A stretch of 64,000 bases of DNA, from NCBI GenBank assembly GCA_026929865.2, contig CM049408.1, positions 18,286,501 through 18,350,500 on the forward strand, in the 5' to 3' direction. This stretch comes from Hyperoplus lanceolatus (Eukaryota; Chordata; Actinopteri; Uranoscopiformes; Ammodytidae). The translations under genes and the position numbers were made by a program. Under the pieces are notes generated by a model, which had not been told where the DNA came from, ran no database searches, and was given only the letters and a program-made list of their open reading frames with translations. Of the stretch, positions 1 to 9,878 are shown in pieces (positions within the stretch are counted from its first letter, which is position 1; each line of letters starts with the position of its first letter).

Positions 1-480
1 AAGTGTAACAGCCTGTGGCTTATCTATATCTGCTGGGACCACAAGGGGGAATAGTTTACCCATTATTCTGCATTCTTTCTTCCCAAAGTCTACCACCACC
101 CCGTATTTCTGTAGAAAGTCGAAGCCCAACAGAATTTCTTGGGATGGCACATCAGCAACTAAAAACTCTGCCATCAATGCTAGCGAATCAAACTGACACA
201 CAGTGTGCCACTTTCCCAGGATTCCCATCCTCCCCCCATTAGCAGCAGACACATCCCCTTGATGGTCTAGTAACTCAACCCCACCCTTAGTTATTTCTAA
301 CCAGACCTGTTTAGGGATCACTGATATTGTTGCGCCACTATCCACTAACACAAGGGAATCTACTCCCCCTACTTTAGCTGCAATATACCCTGAACCCCCA
401 TGCTTACTTGCAAAGGCCACCGTTGTACCATTGTACTTGGGGGCAGGCAGTTGGCCTGCTTTACCTGCCCCCTCTAGTTT
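1..480 (-). CDS. Outer gypsy element: aspartic protease, start of pol (partial)
   Basis: Open on the minus strand from about 480 to the window edge. The active-site triad DSG lies at 342-334 in the context LVLVDSGATISVIP, the retropepsin signature. Further on, a glycine- and hydrophobic-rich stretch (ILLGFDFLQKYGVVVD) matches the C-terminal part of gypsy proteases. Retropepsins act as dimers and cut the Gag-Pol precursor. This frame is -1 relative to the gag frame, which stops at TAG (474-476), so expression by -1 frameshifting is likely by analogy with related elements. No start codon is expected. Confidence 0.75.
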
Positions 481-653
481 CCCTGCAGATAGGGGCAATC
501 GCGTCTAAGGTGTCGGTTACAGCCACATTCCCAACATCCTCCATCACCCTCTCTGGATCCACGGCTGGGCCTGTTTGGTGCCACCCTCTCTTGGTGACCC
601 CCCTCTGCATTGTGGACAGATTTGGATATATATGGTGTTTTTGGAGGTGTCTG
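474..653 (-). pseudogene. Outer gypsy gag, 3' part with CCHC zinc knuckle
   Basis: C-terminal end of the outer element's Gag, cut off from its 5' part (7920-8682) by the inner element. It contains one nucleic-acid-binding knuckle of form C-x2-C-x4-H-x4-C (CWECGCNRHLRRDC) close to its end and stops with TAG at 474-476. The reading phase here matches the phase of the 5' part across the TCTG target site, so the interruption comes from the insertion alone and no further frame damage is visible. The knuckle packages element RNA in related Gags. Confidence 0.8.
650..653. repeat. Left target-site duplication (TCTG) of the inner gypsy element
   Basis: TCTG directly before the LTR edge at 654. The same four bases follow the other LTR at 7920-7923. 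Four to five base duplications are usual for Ty3/gypsy integrases, so the element inserted whole and has not recombined with another copy. Confidence 0.85.
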
Positions 654-999
654 TGTTACGGGTCCCAGGATTGGGGTGCCACGTGACAATAAAGATGTCT
701 GTAATATACAGAAAAGGTGAGAAGCAATGAAGACACGGCTGGTTAGTTTGTCATCCAAGTTGCATCTGAGGATGCGGGCGGAGGTGCTCCCCAATGACAA
801 CAACCCGTAACGCAACTACTATAGTGTCAACAGTTCCACCTGGGTGCTGCTTACATTTTAAGTTCCTCTCACATTGAATGTGGCGAATAAATTAATGTAC
901 TGGTCTCATAAATGTATAACAATATCCTGAAGCCCTTAAAATTCAAGAAAATTACCTTGGGCTAATTTAAATAAAATTAACAGTTTTGAGAGTACCACA
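654..999 (-). repeat. 3' LTR of the inner gypsy element
   Basis: 346 bp with TG...CA ends (plus strand TGTTACGG to GTACCACA). It matches 7574-7919 with no difference seen in a block-by-block reading. In the element's own direction it lies downstream of pol and just after the polypurine tract. Confidence 0.95.
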
Positions 1000-1001
1000 T
1001 A

Positions 1002-1014
1002 CTCCCCCACCAAC
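1002..1014 (-). other. Polypurine tract of the inner gypsy element
   Basis: On the minus strand the sequence just before the 3' LTR is GTTGGTGGGGGAGTA, a G-rich purine run ending one or two bases from the LTR edge. This is where plus-strand DNA synthesis is primed in LTR elements. Confidence 0.75.
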
Positions 1015-1157
1015 AAAAGTGGCTCCCGACACTTGCTTGTAATAGCTTAACTTAAAAGCTCGATAAATAAAAGTGTAAAACCCAAGCTCAAAAATATATT
1101 GCACACCCAAAATCTGTAGTTGTGTTATTAAATGTGTACATGTGCGATGTTTACACC

Positions 1158-1772
1158 TCAATAGCAATGCATAGGGTAATAAACTGGCATGTATGGAGGA
1201 AGGCTAATTTGGAATGGATGGAAGTACGGCTGTGGGTACTGAGGAGTGTAAACTGTGGGCTGTGTCTCTATTACATTCACAAAGTGACGTGGCTGGTATG
1301 TTGGTTGACCAAGGGCTGTATATGTGAGCATCTGGCCTGGGTGTCTGTCTCTGGTAGACCTTCTTAGTTCAGGCTGAGCGTCAAGCTGAATGTCTTGGAT
1401 ATCTCTGTCTGGACTTTGAACCTGAGCCAGTTCTTGGTCGTTTTGAGGCTGGTTCCTCAGTACAAGGCACACTTTCATTTTGTCTTTCATGTTCTTCCTC
1501 ACTGCTACTTTCTCTTTCAGGTGCAGGCTCAACATGAACTGTTTCCTCACGGTAAGTTTCAATCTGCTCGGTATTGTTTTGTGTCTCACTGGTAACACTT
1601 TGATGAGGTATTGAATTTTCGATTCTTTGCATTTCCCTTGGTATTCGCAGCCAATATCTTGGTTGGTCGTCTTCGTCGTCTGATTCACTTGAGTCTTCAT
1701 TCTGTGTCTGTTCGATTGTTCTTGTGGGTTTGGTTGGCTTTCCACTTCGCCTTTGTGACTTGACAGGCGCAT
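1158..1772 (-). pseudogene. Frame-shifted C-terminal tail of the inner pol
   Basis: A second minus-strand frame overlapping the end of pol (1381). Its 3' part contains ELRRSTRDRHPGQMLTY followed by a TALGQPTY-like stretch, which resembles the arginine-rich tail that ends many gypsy Pol proteins. The pol frame itself ends nearby in a low-complexity RQRYPRHSA tail. I infer that a small indel between about 1772 and 1400 moved the true tail out of frame. It could also be a frame the element reaches by frameshifting. The tail is not catalytic. Confidence 0.45.
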
Positions 1773-4671
1773 TTGTGACTGGTGGCTCTACAGGTAAGTC
1801 ATTCACTTGGAGCAACAGGTTTCGGTGGAGAGTGCGCATGGGACGGTTTCCTGTCTCAGGGCTCACCTTATAGACTGGGTTTTCGCCGAGCTGCTCTTGT
1901 ACAATGTAGATTGTCTTTTCCCAGTAGGGTGTCAGTTTGCATGGACCTCCTCTTATAGAAACGTTGCGAACGAGGACCCTGTCTCCTGGCTGTAGAGTGA
2001 CACCTCTGTTTTTCCTGTCATAGTACTGTTTGCCTTTTGCACTTGATTGTTGGCTGTTGTTGCTAGCTATTTTGTATGCTTCGATCATTTTCTCTGCCCA
2101 CTTTTCTGCATAGCTACTTGCTGTGTTTTTTTCTTCCTCTGCTCCCAAACCGAATAAAAGGTCAACAGGAAGGCGTGGATGATGACCATATAACAGGTAG
2201 TATGGGGAATAGCCTGTTGCCTCATGTTTGGTACAATTGTATGCATGGATAATGTGAGGCAGGTGATCCTTCCAGCTTTCTCTCTCTCTCTCGCCCAAAG
2301 TTCGGAGCATTTGCAACAGAGTCCGATTGAACCTCTCTGCGGGATTACCTTGGGGATGGTAAGGGGATGTTCTTGAGTGGTTCACGCCCGCGAACTGTCT
2401 GAGAGCTCTGAACAGTTCATTCTCAAACTCCCGGCCCTGATCATGGTGGAGTTTGGCCGGGTACCCGAACCGAGGGACGAAGTCATTAAAAATTCTGTCA
2501 GCAGCTGTTTTGCCGGCCTTGTTTTTGGTAGGGTATGCCTGGGCAAACCGGGTAAAGTGGTCGATCACCGCCAGGATATACTCGTATCCACCGCGGCTGG
2601 TTTCAAGGTGGAGGAAGTCAATACAGACTAGTTCGAGGGGTGAGCTTGATGTTATACTGCCCATCGGCGCCCGGTCATGTACAGCTGGCTTCTTTTGTTT
2701 AATACAACGACACTTCCTGGTGATGTACTCCTCAATATCATCTTTCATATATGGCCAATAGAATCTCTCTCTTGCAAGGCTCAACACTCGTTCTACACCA
2801 ACATGTCCCATATTGTCGTGCAGGTAGGTAAGGGCTGTCTGTCTATATGTGGCTGGCAAGACTAGCTGTTTGCGACCAAGGGTTTTCCTATAGAGAATAT
2901 AATTTTCCAAATGCAGTTTGCTCCACTCTCTTGAGAGTTTCCTTGTTGGCTTGTCCATTGCTCTGCGTTCCACTTCCGTCAGTTCAGTATTTTTCTCCTT
3001 TAATTCCAAGATTTTCCCAATGACGGGGTCTTTTCGCTGTTCACTTGCCAGTTCATGGTGGTCAATACTTGGGAAAGGTTCTGTGTGAGTTTGCTGTTGG
3101 GATGAGATGTTGAGGGCTGCCACCCATGCTACTTCTCCATGCTGGGCTGTCCTGCTGCCATCCCAGGTTGCGCACACTGCCTCCTCTGACAGTTTCTCAG
3201 AACACTGACTCATGTAGGCATTGATGTCAAGGGGACAGCGGGATAGGATGTCTGCAACAACATTCAATTTCCCTGGTTTGTACCTTATTTCGAAGTCAAA
3301 GTCCGCAAGCTGCCCTACCCAGCGATGGCCCACTGCATTAAGCTTAGCTGTGCTCATCATGTATGTCAAGGGATTATTGTCGGTGTAGACAATGAAATGG
3401 GGGGCATAAAATAGGTAATCCCTGAACTTTTCACACACTGCCCACTTCAAAGCCAAAAACTCGAGCTTGCCACTGTGAAGATGGTAACTTTGCTCCGCTG
3501 GTGTTAGTGTGCGGGACCCATAGCCGATCACTCTCATTTTTCCGTCCTGATTTTGGTAGAGGACCGCCCCAAGGCCCTGTTGAGAGGCATCAGTGTGGAG
3601 TATGAATGGCTGATTGAAATTTGGGTACCCCAGCACTGGTGGGTTTGTTAGGATGTTTATCAGGCGTTCAATAATCTGTTGGTGCTCACTGTTCCACTTC
3701 ACTGGGGTACGTGAATGTAGTTGAGGGCCTTGTGTTTTTCCCTTAGCAGGCTGTGGTGGTGGTGGACTGTTTTTTATCTGGAGCAGCTCGTATAGGGGCC
3801 TCGCTATCCGTGAGAAGTCTTGTACGTATGATCGGTAATAGCTCAGAAACCCTAAGAGTCTCCTTACATCCCCCACTGTTCTTGGAGTTTTCGCCTTCAA
3901 GGCCTGCACTGCTTCCACATCTTTCGGATCCACCCTCACACCATCTGCAGACACCAGCCGACCCAAATACCTGACCTCTTTGCGAAACAGTTCACACTTT
4001 TCAGGCCTTAACTTTACTCCATGGCGCTGCAGGGCTTGAAGTACACGGCGGAGTACCTCAACATGCTGTTCGAAGGACTTTGAGAAGCAGAGGACGTCGT
4101 CTAGATAAGGGATGCAGCACTCATCCCTCAGCGTGTCAAGCATCTCCTCCATGCTTCTTTGAAAAGCGGCTGGGGCATTGGACAAACCAAAGGGTATTCT
4201 GACCCATTCGTAAAAACCCCAAGGGGTTGTGAAGGCTGTCATGTGTCTGGACCCCTCTGCAATGAAGCCTTGGTGGTAGGCTTTGCCCTGATCTAGGATG
4301 GAAAACCAGCCATAGCCACCAAGTGAGTCGATTAAGTCCTGTATGCGGGGAAGAGGATGTTTGTCGGGCACTGTCTTTTTGTTGAGCAGACGATAGTCGA
4401 TACAAAGGCGCAATGATCCATCCTTTTTCCTGACACACACAATAGGTGCCGCATACGGTGAGTGTGATTTCACGATCCATCCTTTCAATATCAAATCTTG
4501 GATGTACTCCTTTACTTCCTTGTACAGTGGTTTTGGGATGGAAGCATAAGACTTCTGAACGGGGATGTCGTCTTTAAGTCTGATTGACATCTGGAGAGAG
4601 GGGATACACCCTACATCATCGCCGTCGTGGGCGAATGCTGCAGCCTCCTCATACAGCATTTCCTCAACCAT
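1381..4671 (-). CDS. pol: Inner gypsy Pol: reverse transcriptase, RNase H, integrase
   Basis: A 1096-residue frame. RT covers roughly 30-300, with first catalytic Asp 127 in [12 protein letters not shown] and the YLDD box at 189-192. RNase H covers about 355-480, with acidic residues D361 (HTDAS), E404, D431 (YTDNN) and D474. Integrase has an N-terminal zinc site (H618, H623, C654, C656), a core triad D685, D744, E779, and a C-terminal module ending in TLHRNLLL. The last two core residues have 34 residues between them, and the zinc cysteines are spaced C-x-C. No chromodomain is seen. The frame overlaps protease by 61 bases in another phase, so the real N terminus is probably fused to protease through frameshifting. 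It copies element RNA and integrates the DNA. Confidence 0.95.
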   Translation of the reverse strand: MVEEMLYEEAAAFAHDGDDVGCIPSLQMSIRLKDDIPVQKSYASIPKPLYKEVKEYIQDLILKGWIVKSHSPYAAPIVCVRKKDGSLRLCIDYRLLNKKTVPDKHPLPRIQDLIDSLGGYGWFSILDQGKAYHQGFIAEGSRHMTAFTTPWGFYEWVRIPFGLSNAPAAFQRSMEEMLDTLRDECCIPYLDDVLCFSKSFEQHVEVLRRVLQALQRHGVKLRPEKCELFRKEVRYLGRLVSADGVRVDPKDVEAVQALKAKTPRTVGDVRRLLGFLSYYRSYVQDFSRIARPLYELLQIKNSPPPPQPAKGKTQGPQLHSRTPVKWNSEHQQIIERLINILTNPPVLGYPNFNQPFILHTDASQQGLGAVLYQNQDGKMRVIGYGSRTLTPAEQSYHLHSGKLEFLALKWAVCEKFRDYLFYAPHFIVYTDNNPLTYMMSTAKLNAVGHRWVGQLADFDFEIRYKPGKLNVVADILSRCPLDINAYMSQCSEKLSEEAVCATWDGSRTAQHGEVAWVAALNISSQQQTHTEPFPSIDHHELASEQRKDPVIGKILELKEKNTELTEVERRAMDKPTRKLSREWSKLHLENYILYRKTLGRKQLVLPATYRQTALTYLHDNMGHVGVERVLSLARERFYWPYMKDDIEEYITRKCRCIKQKKPAVHDRAPMGSITSSSPLELVCIDFLHLETSRGGYEYILAVIDHFTRFAQAYPTKNKAGKTAADRIFNDFVPRFGYPAKLHHDQGREFENELFRALRQFAGVNHSRTSPYHPQGNPAERFNRTLLQMLRTLGERERESWKDHLPHIIHAYNCTKHEATGYSPYYLLYGHHPRLPVDLLFGLGAEEEKNTASSYAEKWAEKMIEAYKIASNNSQQSSAKGKQYYDRKNRGVTLQPGDRVLVRNVSIRGGPCKLTPYWEKTIYIVQEQLGENPVYKVSPETGNRPMRTLHRNLLLQVNDLPVEPPVTNAPVKSQRRSGKPTKPTRTIEQTQNEDSSESDDEDDQPRYWLRIPREMQRIENSIPHQSVTSETQNNTEQIETYREETVHVEPAPERESSSEEEHERQNESVPCTEEPASKRPRTGSGSKSRQRYPRHSA

Positions 4672-5630
4672 CCGCTGCTGTTCAATATTAAGATGACTGA
4701 GGTCAACAGGTGGACGCCAGGGCTCAGTTGGGGGGTTTCAGGGGTGGTGACATTGTGTACTTCAGCCTTAACTGTTTTACCCTGTGGTTTCTCAACATGT
4801 TGTGTCTCTGTCATATTCATTTCAATTACTTTGGCTACGTGCTGGATGGAGCCCAACTGAGTTCTTTTTGGGAGAATGACTTCATGCTTAGTATGGTTAG
4901 AAACAGGCACGTTAACAAGTGGCCACCTGCTGTTACTAATTCCCAGGATACCCTCCCCGACACTTAACTGTTCCAAGGGAACGCTCTCTTCTGGGGGCTC
5001 ATAAAGGACAACAGGGTTGGACGTGTCAAAGGTAGGTGGTACTCTGCACCGCACATGCACTGTTTTTCCAGCTGGGATGCTCACATCCTCTTTTCCAACT
5101 CTGATCGTGGCCATGCTGTAGTTGGGTGTCTTTTGGACCTGTACGAAGTTTACCATAGCTGTTGCTTGTTCCTCTTCAACACCCAATGCTTCTTTGAGGA
5201 GGCCAATAACCATTTCATGTGCACCAGCGGAGGATTCATGCCCATTCATCATCACTTGGAGAACATTAGCACCCACTATAGGCTGTTGGAGGGGGAGCTG
5301 GCTGACTAGAAAAGGGGTTTGTATTGAAAGGTTTGGATTTTCGTTTCCGGGGAGATTGACTGTTAGCTCCACCCATCCATCATACGGGATTGGCTGTCCA
5401 TTTGCTGCATACAGGGCAAGGCTTTCATCTGTGTCAAGAAGCTCGTGCAATGGTCTTACTTGGTGATTGGGGATAAATGTCTCTCTCCAGGGCCGGTCAA
5501 TCATACTCACTTGTGAGCCAGAGTCAAAAAGCACTGTTACTGCATAACCGCTGATGAAACATTTGAGCATGCTTTTTCTCCCAACCAGCGGTGCTGTGAG
5601 AATGGAATCTTCAGGGGTTACTGGTGTCAC
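4611..5630 (-). CDS. Inner gypsy protease domain frame
   Basis: A 339-residue frame between gag and RT. The catalytic triad is D36-S37-G38 in [15 protein letters not shown], the retropepsin active site. A later stretch [12 protein letters not shown] fits the C-terminal ILG-type motif. The remaining 150 residues are a linker rich in prolines and valines without a motif I recognise. It is in a different phase from gag (ends 5702) and from RT (begins 4671). The given start is the first Met in the frame; the real protein probably arises from a Gag-Pro-Pol fusion. It cleaves the polyprotein. Confidence 0.85.
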   Translation of the reverse strand: MTPVTPEDSILTAPLVGRKSMLKCFISGYAVTVLFDSGSQVSMIDRPWRETFIPNHQVRPLHELLDTDESLALYAANGQPIPYDGWVELTVNLPGNENPNLSIQTPFLVSQLPLQQPIVGANVLQVMMNGHESSAGAHEMVIGLLKEALGVEEEQATAMVNFVQVQKTPNYSMATIRVGKEDVSIPAGKTVHVRCRVPPTFDTSNPVVLYEPPEESVPLEQLSVGEGILGISNSRWPLVNVPVSNHTKHEVILPKRTQLGSIQHVAKVIEMNMTETQHVEKPQGKTVKAEVHNVTTPETPQLSPGVHLLTSVILILNSSGWLRKCCMRRLQHSPTTAMM

Positions 5631-5701
5631 TCTAGAGTAGCGGTCACAGGCTCTTTTACGATTTTTACCTTGTTTTGGGTGTTGCTGTTCTAGTGTGGAA
5701 G

Positions 5702-7360
5702 TTACTGAGTGGGACTGGAGCTGTGGAATGGCCTCTGGTTGTCCCTCATCAAAGACCGGTTCCCGTTTCCCTGCTGCCTGGTTCTCTTTAAACAGCCCAC
5801 AGCCCGGTGTCCTGGTTCACCACACACAAAACAATGGTTACACTCCTCAGCACCTTGATGTGAACAGTTTGTGCAGACAGGCATTTTACCCTTCCTTGGG
5901 TGAGAGAGCTGGCCTGGGAAAGACCTAGGAGGGGCGTGTGACTGTACATGAGGTTGGCCTTGTGCTTGGACGGGTAGAGTCTGTGAGTGAGTTGCGTATA
6001 CCACTGCTTTTTGCTGGTCTATTAAAGCTGCAACCATGTTGGTTAGAGTCTCCACTTGAGCACTGAGCTGCTGTATTGTCTGCTGTTCTTTTTTGTCTGA
6101 CGTCTGATCACCACCATCAGCTCGAACACTATTTGTGTGTGTTGCCTTCTGTCGGGAGGCATTACCCAATCTACGTTGGTGTTCATTTTCAGAATTGATT
6201 ATTCTCATTACCCGGCTGACTATCTCTTCATCAGAAATTTGGTTGTTTGTGATGAGTGGCCTCAGCTGCTGTCGGATGTCTGTGTGTTTGGACCCTAGGC
6301 CCTGGTAGATGGAGTGCAGGAAAACTTGCTGGATGGTCTTAGGGTCATAGTGAATGTCTGTGTGTGTCTGCTTTGACTGGAACAGGATTTTCTGTTTGAG
6401 GCCTATCATGCGATAGAGGAACTGCTGGGGGGGTTCATGTTCATTTTGCTTTGCACACATTAGATCCTGAAACAGTTCTGTGCCTGCCTTTTCACACAGA
6501 TGAGATCGGAGAAAACCCTTAAGTTCACAGGTTGTAATGTCATCTTTGTTGGTGAGCATGTCCTTAAAAGCACCTGGTTTTACACACTTCAGCACCCCTC
6601 GGATGACCTCTGTCTCTGTGAAGCCCTCTCTGTCTCCTTCGTCTATTTGTTTGCTGATACTGTTATATGTGATATCTGAACTTTGGTCCCCAATTTGTCC
6701 CCCATGGAGTTTGAATTCCCTCCGTTGCAGGTAAGACAGGTGCTTTAGGGAGACCACTTTCTCTTTCTCGACATGTAGTGGGTTGTGATGTGGGAGTTGG
6801 TGTTGTGGTGGCTCACCTAGGCTGATGGGCTCACCGTGTGCTTTGCTAGCCATATCTTTATAGTATTGAAGCTTTTTGCCGAGGTCTTCGTGCATGGCTT
6901 GTAGCTGGTCAACACTTTGAGTGGTAATGTCTGTGTCTAGGTTAGCATATTGTTGTGTGTTGTGTTCTGTCGTGGTTGTATGGGCAGTAAAGTGTGAGAT
7001 GGTTGACGTGTCATCATTAACGTGTGAAAATGTAGTGTGGCCATCTATCATGGTTGTGAGTGGTGTATGTTTCTGTGTTACACCATGTGTAATGACAGCT
7101 GCAACAGAATTATCAATGATACTCTTAACCAGGTCATTTAACATTAATAAATCAGACATCCCCATATCTTCGGATTTAAGTAAGGTATCAGACTGCATAT
7201 AGTTAAGGATATAGTTGACACAACTTTCTTCATCAGTTGACTCCAACTCTTGGCTGCTGTCGCCGGCAATGTCCTTCGTTAGCTTGTAGACATCGTCTCC
7301 TGACAGTCGGTACAAGTTCTTTTTGATGCTCCAAACGAGTTCTTTGCGCACTGTAGACAT
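5702..7360 (-). CDS. gag: Inner gypsy Gag
   Basis: The frame is open from 7450 (582 residues), but a better start is the internal Met at 7360 (MSTVRKELVWSIKKNL), which opens a folded-looking N-terminal region. The middle (around 290-430) is helical and charged and fits a capsid-type domain (QFLYRMIGLKQKILF). Near the C terminus is one zinc knuckle, C-x2-C-x4-H-x4-C, at residues 540-553 counted from 7450 (CFVCGEPGHRAVGC), preceded by extra Cys-His pairs. It forms the particle and binds RNA. The 72-base gap to the protease frame implies a frameshift or bypass. Confidence 0.88.
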   Translation of the reverse strand: MSTVRKELVWSIKKNLYRLSGDDVYKLTKDIAGDSSQELESTDEESCVNYILNYMQSDTLLKSEDMGMSDLLMLNDLVKSIIDNSVAAVITHGVTQKHTPLTTMIDGHTTFSHVNDDTSTISHFTAHTTTTEHNTQQYANLDTDITTQSVDQLQAMHEDLGKKLQYYKDMASKAHGEPISLGEPPQHQLPHHNPLHVEKEKVVSLKHLSYLQRREFKLHGGQIGDQSSDITYNSISKQIDEGDREGFTETEVIRGVLKCVKPGAFKDMLTNKDDITTCELKGFLRSHLCEKAGTELFQDLMCAKQNEHEPPQQFLYRMIGLKQKILFQSKQTHTDIHYDPKTIQQVFLHSIYQGLGSKHTDIRQQLRPLITNNQISDEEIVSRVMRIINSENEHQRRLGNASRQKATHTNSVRADGGDQTSDKKEQQTIQQLSAQVETLTNMVAALIDQQKAVVYATHSQTLPVQAQGQPHVQSHAPPRSFPGQLSHPRKGKMPVCTNCSHQGAEECNHCFVCGEPGHRAVGCLKRTRQQGNGNRSLMRDNQRPFHSSSPTQ

Positions 7361-7550
7361 GACGTCTGTGGACCTGACGATGATGGTACGGTTCCCCTTG
7401 GAAGAATGAAGACCCTCTTCTGGCTCCGATCTCCCCTCGTGGACACCCACCAGCTGTCGTCTCGGCAGTAGTTACGTCACCTCGCCTTGGCCTCGTGGTT
7501 CTTTTGTTTATCACTGGATCTGCTCCCCTGGACAGTTTTGTTGGAGGCAG

Positions 7551-7568
7551 ATCCCGGACGAGCCCCCA
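7551..7568 (-). other. Primer-binding site of the inner element, tRNA-Pro type
   Basis: On the minus strand, five bases after the 5' LTR, the sequence is TGGGGGCTCGTCCGGGAT. This 18-mer is the same as the tRNA-Pro primer site known from murine leukaemia virus (recalled, not searched). It marks where minus-strand DNA synthesis starts. Confidence 0.9.
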
Positions 7569-7573
7569 CAATT

Positions 7574-7919
7574 TGTTACGGGTCCCAGGATTGGGGTGCC
7601 ACGTGACAATAAAGATGTCTGTAATATACAGAAAAGGTGAGAAGCAATGAAGACACGGCTGGTTAGTTTGTCATCCAAGTTGCATCTGAGGATGCGGGCG
7701 GAGGTGCTCCCCAATGACAACAACCCGTAACGCAACTACTATAGTGTCAACAGTTCCACCTGGGTGCTGCTTACATTTTAAGTTCCTCTCACATTGAATG
7801 TGGCGAATAAATTAATGTACTGGTCTCATAAATGTATAACAATATCCTGAAGCCCTTAAAATTCAAGAAAATTACCTTGGGCTAATTTAAATAAAATTAA
7901 CAGTTTTGAGAGTACCACA
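7574..7919 (-). repeat. 5' LTR of the inner gypsy element
   Basis: 346 bp, same sequence as 654-999. In the element's direction it precedes the primer site and gag, so it carries the promoter. The duplicated TCTG follows at 7920-7923. Confidence 0.95.
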
Positions 7920-8682
7920 TCTGCATAGTTTTAACTGTGGATTGAAGGGAACGTACTTCCTGTCTTAACTCCTCCACCACCCCCAGCATTACTCCCATCT
8001 GTTCCTCACCGTCTGACTTAACTGTCACGCCCATTACTTTGGCATCTGGTGACAAGCTGGTCTTCTCTAGGTTTCTCACTAGTTCCATTTCAGCAGCAAT
8101 ATCGATAGATTCTTCTAAGCTTTTGGGCTTGGCACTACGCAGGCTAACCCGAAAATCGCCTGAAGTAAAATGTAACATGAACTGATCTCTTGCCAGCATA
8201 TCTCTGGTATGGTCATCAGCTGTGGGGTATGCTCTAGTGGCCAACCTTCTCAAGGCATTACCAAATTCCCTTGCTGTCTCATTTGGCCGCCGCCGCCGGG
8301 CAGTAAAAGTAGCCCTACTCCAGTCATCGCTATCACATGGTTCGAAACATCTCATCATAGCTGTTTTTAAAAGGACATAATTATTTTTAACCTCCCTTGA
8401 CAAACCACTATACATGTCCCTGGCACGGCCGGCTAACAAAAGAGACATGAATTTAAGCTTGAGGGTCTCATCCCACTGATTCACTTCTGCGGCCAAATCA
8501 AACTGCTCGGACCAATCATACCACTCACGACCCAGTCCTGTAAATGTCTCGGGCATAAACACAGGGCGGGCTGGACGACCAACTGAATGCATGTGAGCCG
8601 CTGGATGACCACTACTAGTAGATGGGGAATGATCATTACTGTTCTGCGCCTGTAGCAACTGATTGGATTCTTCCTCCGACAT
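7920..8682 (-). pseudogene. Outer gypsy gag, 5' part
   Basis: About 254 residues of Gag from ATG at 8680-8682 (MSEEESNQLLQAQNSN). The frame is also open upstream to 8841, but those codons cover the primer site and LTR, so 8682 is the better start. A capsid-like core is visible (FTGLGREWYDWSEQFDLA, then a conserved-looking LATRAYP segment), followed by a coiled-coil-like stretch (VVEELRQEVRSLQSTVK). The inner element interrupts the frame one base into a codon after residue 254; the rest, with the zinc knuckle, lies at 653-474 in matching phase. Related to arthropod and fish gypsy Gags by general form only. Confidence 0.8.
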
Positions 8683-8726
8683 TTTTAGGGCTAACTCTAC
8701 CAAGATTTTAATATGAGAGATACAAG

Positions 8727-8744
8727 ATCCCACCGCCGCCACCA
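8727..8744 (-). other. Primer-binding site of the outer element, tRNA-Leu type
   Basis: Minus-strand TGGTGGCGGCGGTGGGAT, one base after the LTR edge. It fits the 3' end of a vertebrate tRNA-Leu (the kind ending in CCCACCGCTGCCACCA) with one mismatch. The tRNA sequence is recalled, not searched. The inner element uses a different tRNA. Confidence 0.65.
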
Positions 8745-8745
8745 G

Positions 8746-9389
8746 TGTAATAAACCTTGCCTCTGGATTAGAGGAGATAGAGAGCACCTTAACAGTTATG
8801 CAAGGAAACAAAACGAGGAGGACACTGAAGAATACAATCAATTATCTTTATTGAACATCATGTAGGAGACACGGGACGGGAACACATGTGGAAGAGCCCT
8901 TAGGTTAGACCCTCTTTTCTGGTGACACTTCTCAGGCATTAAGGGCATTAGCCACCCACACGAACCCCCAGCAACGGGGCACGGCACACAAATGCTGCTA
9001 TGCAGCCACACCAAACCCCTTAGGGCACTGCACATCAAATCTGCACTGCAACCCACTACACGGCAACCCGTGGCGTCAGAGCCCCCCTGTGCGCACTGGA
9101 CGAGTTGTTACCCCTACTATTTCCCCCACTAGGTCCCCTGTACTGCCGCGTCTAATTAAAATACAATTAATTAACAAAGCTATAAACACACAATACAAAT
9201 ATATATATATATATCTATATCTAAAAGCTACTTAACTCTCCCAGGAGTTGAGACCCCCCCCTCGGGGTCTGGGCTTTGGCGCTGGTTTGGATTGGCTGAC
9301 ATGCACGGCTCCGGTCCAACGCAGCGAGGCAGCTCCACAAACTGCAGGAGAGCCTCTACACCAATTGGAGAGCGGTTTGAGCTGTAACA
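8746..9389 (-). repeat. Probable 5' LTR of the outer gypsy element
   Basis: The inner edge is well placed: minus-strand ...TTTATTACA one base before the primer site. Inside are an AATAAAG poly(A) signal near 8850 and a TATATA run near 9200-9215. A TGTTACA start on the minus strand at 9389 is a possible outer edge. The matching LTR is outside the window, so the outer edge is a guess. Confidence 0.45.
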
Positions 9390-9533
9390 TTCAGTCCGCT
9401 CCCCAACAACACTGATTGTCATCTGTCTGCCCTTTTTCTAACCTCCTACCCACTCCCTTCAGCTGCATCGCATCATCCTAATTAACAACCACTCTGTGGC
9501 TCACTCTCTGATCACAGCCCATGGTTCACTACA

Positions 9534-9878
9534 GTATCACTCCATGGAATAATCCGTGGAGGCATTTGTTCATTAGTTGTAAGAATGGCTTCATCCGTTT
9601 TGCAAAGGAACTCCCAATATATGATAGACCTACATGGCTTATAATAGGCCTATCTGGATTCATTTTACACAAACACATTCGTTCTCGCACTTCATACATG
9701 TGCCGACGGAGTCGCCGTTTCTCCTTTCTCCACTTTCTGTGCGTACGCATGGGTCAGAGTTTGCGTGGAGGACCGCACATCTCCCGTCAAGTTTGGTTTT
9801 TATAAATCCCAATATTTGCTTAGAAATGGGCGTGTGCCCTCTTCTGGGCGTACGCAACGTTTATTAATGAGGCCCCAG
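9534..9878 (-). repeat. Truncated copy of the 41-kb TIR element
   Basis: Near-identical, in reverse, to 41095-41443. It ends at the terminal motif AATGAGGCCCCAG and breaks off at 9534, so only about 345 bp of one end is present. Short frames in it repeat those at 41 kb and are not genes. Confidence 0.85.

Larger units (their letters stand above)
654..7919 (-). mobile_element. Complete inner Ty3/gypsy LTR retrotransposon
   Basis: A 7266-bp element on the minus strand: 5' LTR 7574-7919, tRNA-Pro-type primer site 7551-7568, gag 7360-5702, protease 5630-4611, RT-RNaseH-integrase 4671-1381, polypurine tract 1002-1014, 3' LTR 654-999, with TCTG on both sides. The order RT-RNaseH-integrase is that of Ty3/gypsy. 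No env frame lies after pol. The LTRs read identical along their length and the main frames are open, so insertion is recent. The only visible coding damage is a likely frame change near the pol tail. Confidence 0.93.
1..9389 (-). mobile_element. Outer Ty3/gypsy LTR retrotransposon, partial, split by a second one
   Basis: An LTR retrotransposon read on the minus strand. From right to left it shows a probable 5' LTR (8746 to about 9389), a primer-binding site (8727-8744), a gag frame starting at 8682, and a protease frame that runs off the window at position 1. RT, integrase and the 3' LTR would lie left of the window. A complete second element (654-7919) sits inside gag, flanked by the 4-bp duplication TCTG. 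Gag, a -1 step, then a DSG protease is the usual Metaviridae order. The right boundary is uncertain because the partner LTR is not visible. Confidence 0.75.

Noticed and set aside
1..9000. Endogenous retrovirus with env
   Set aside because: The integrase frame is followed directly by the polypurine tract and LTR. No env-like frame with a signal peptide and membrane anchor is present.
9634..9867. Frames repeated at 9.6-9.9 kb and 41.1-41.5 kb, which looks like protein conservation
   Set aside because: The DNA itself is a repeat, and several overlapping frames on both strands are equally conserved. This reflects copy identity and not coding.
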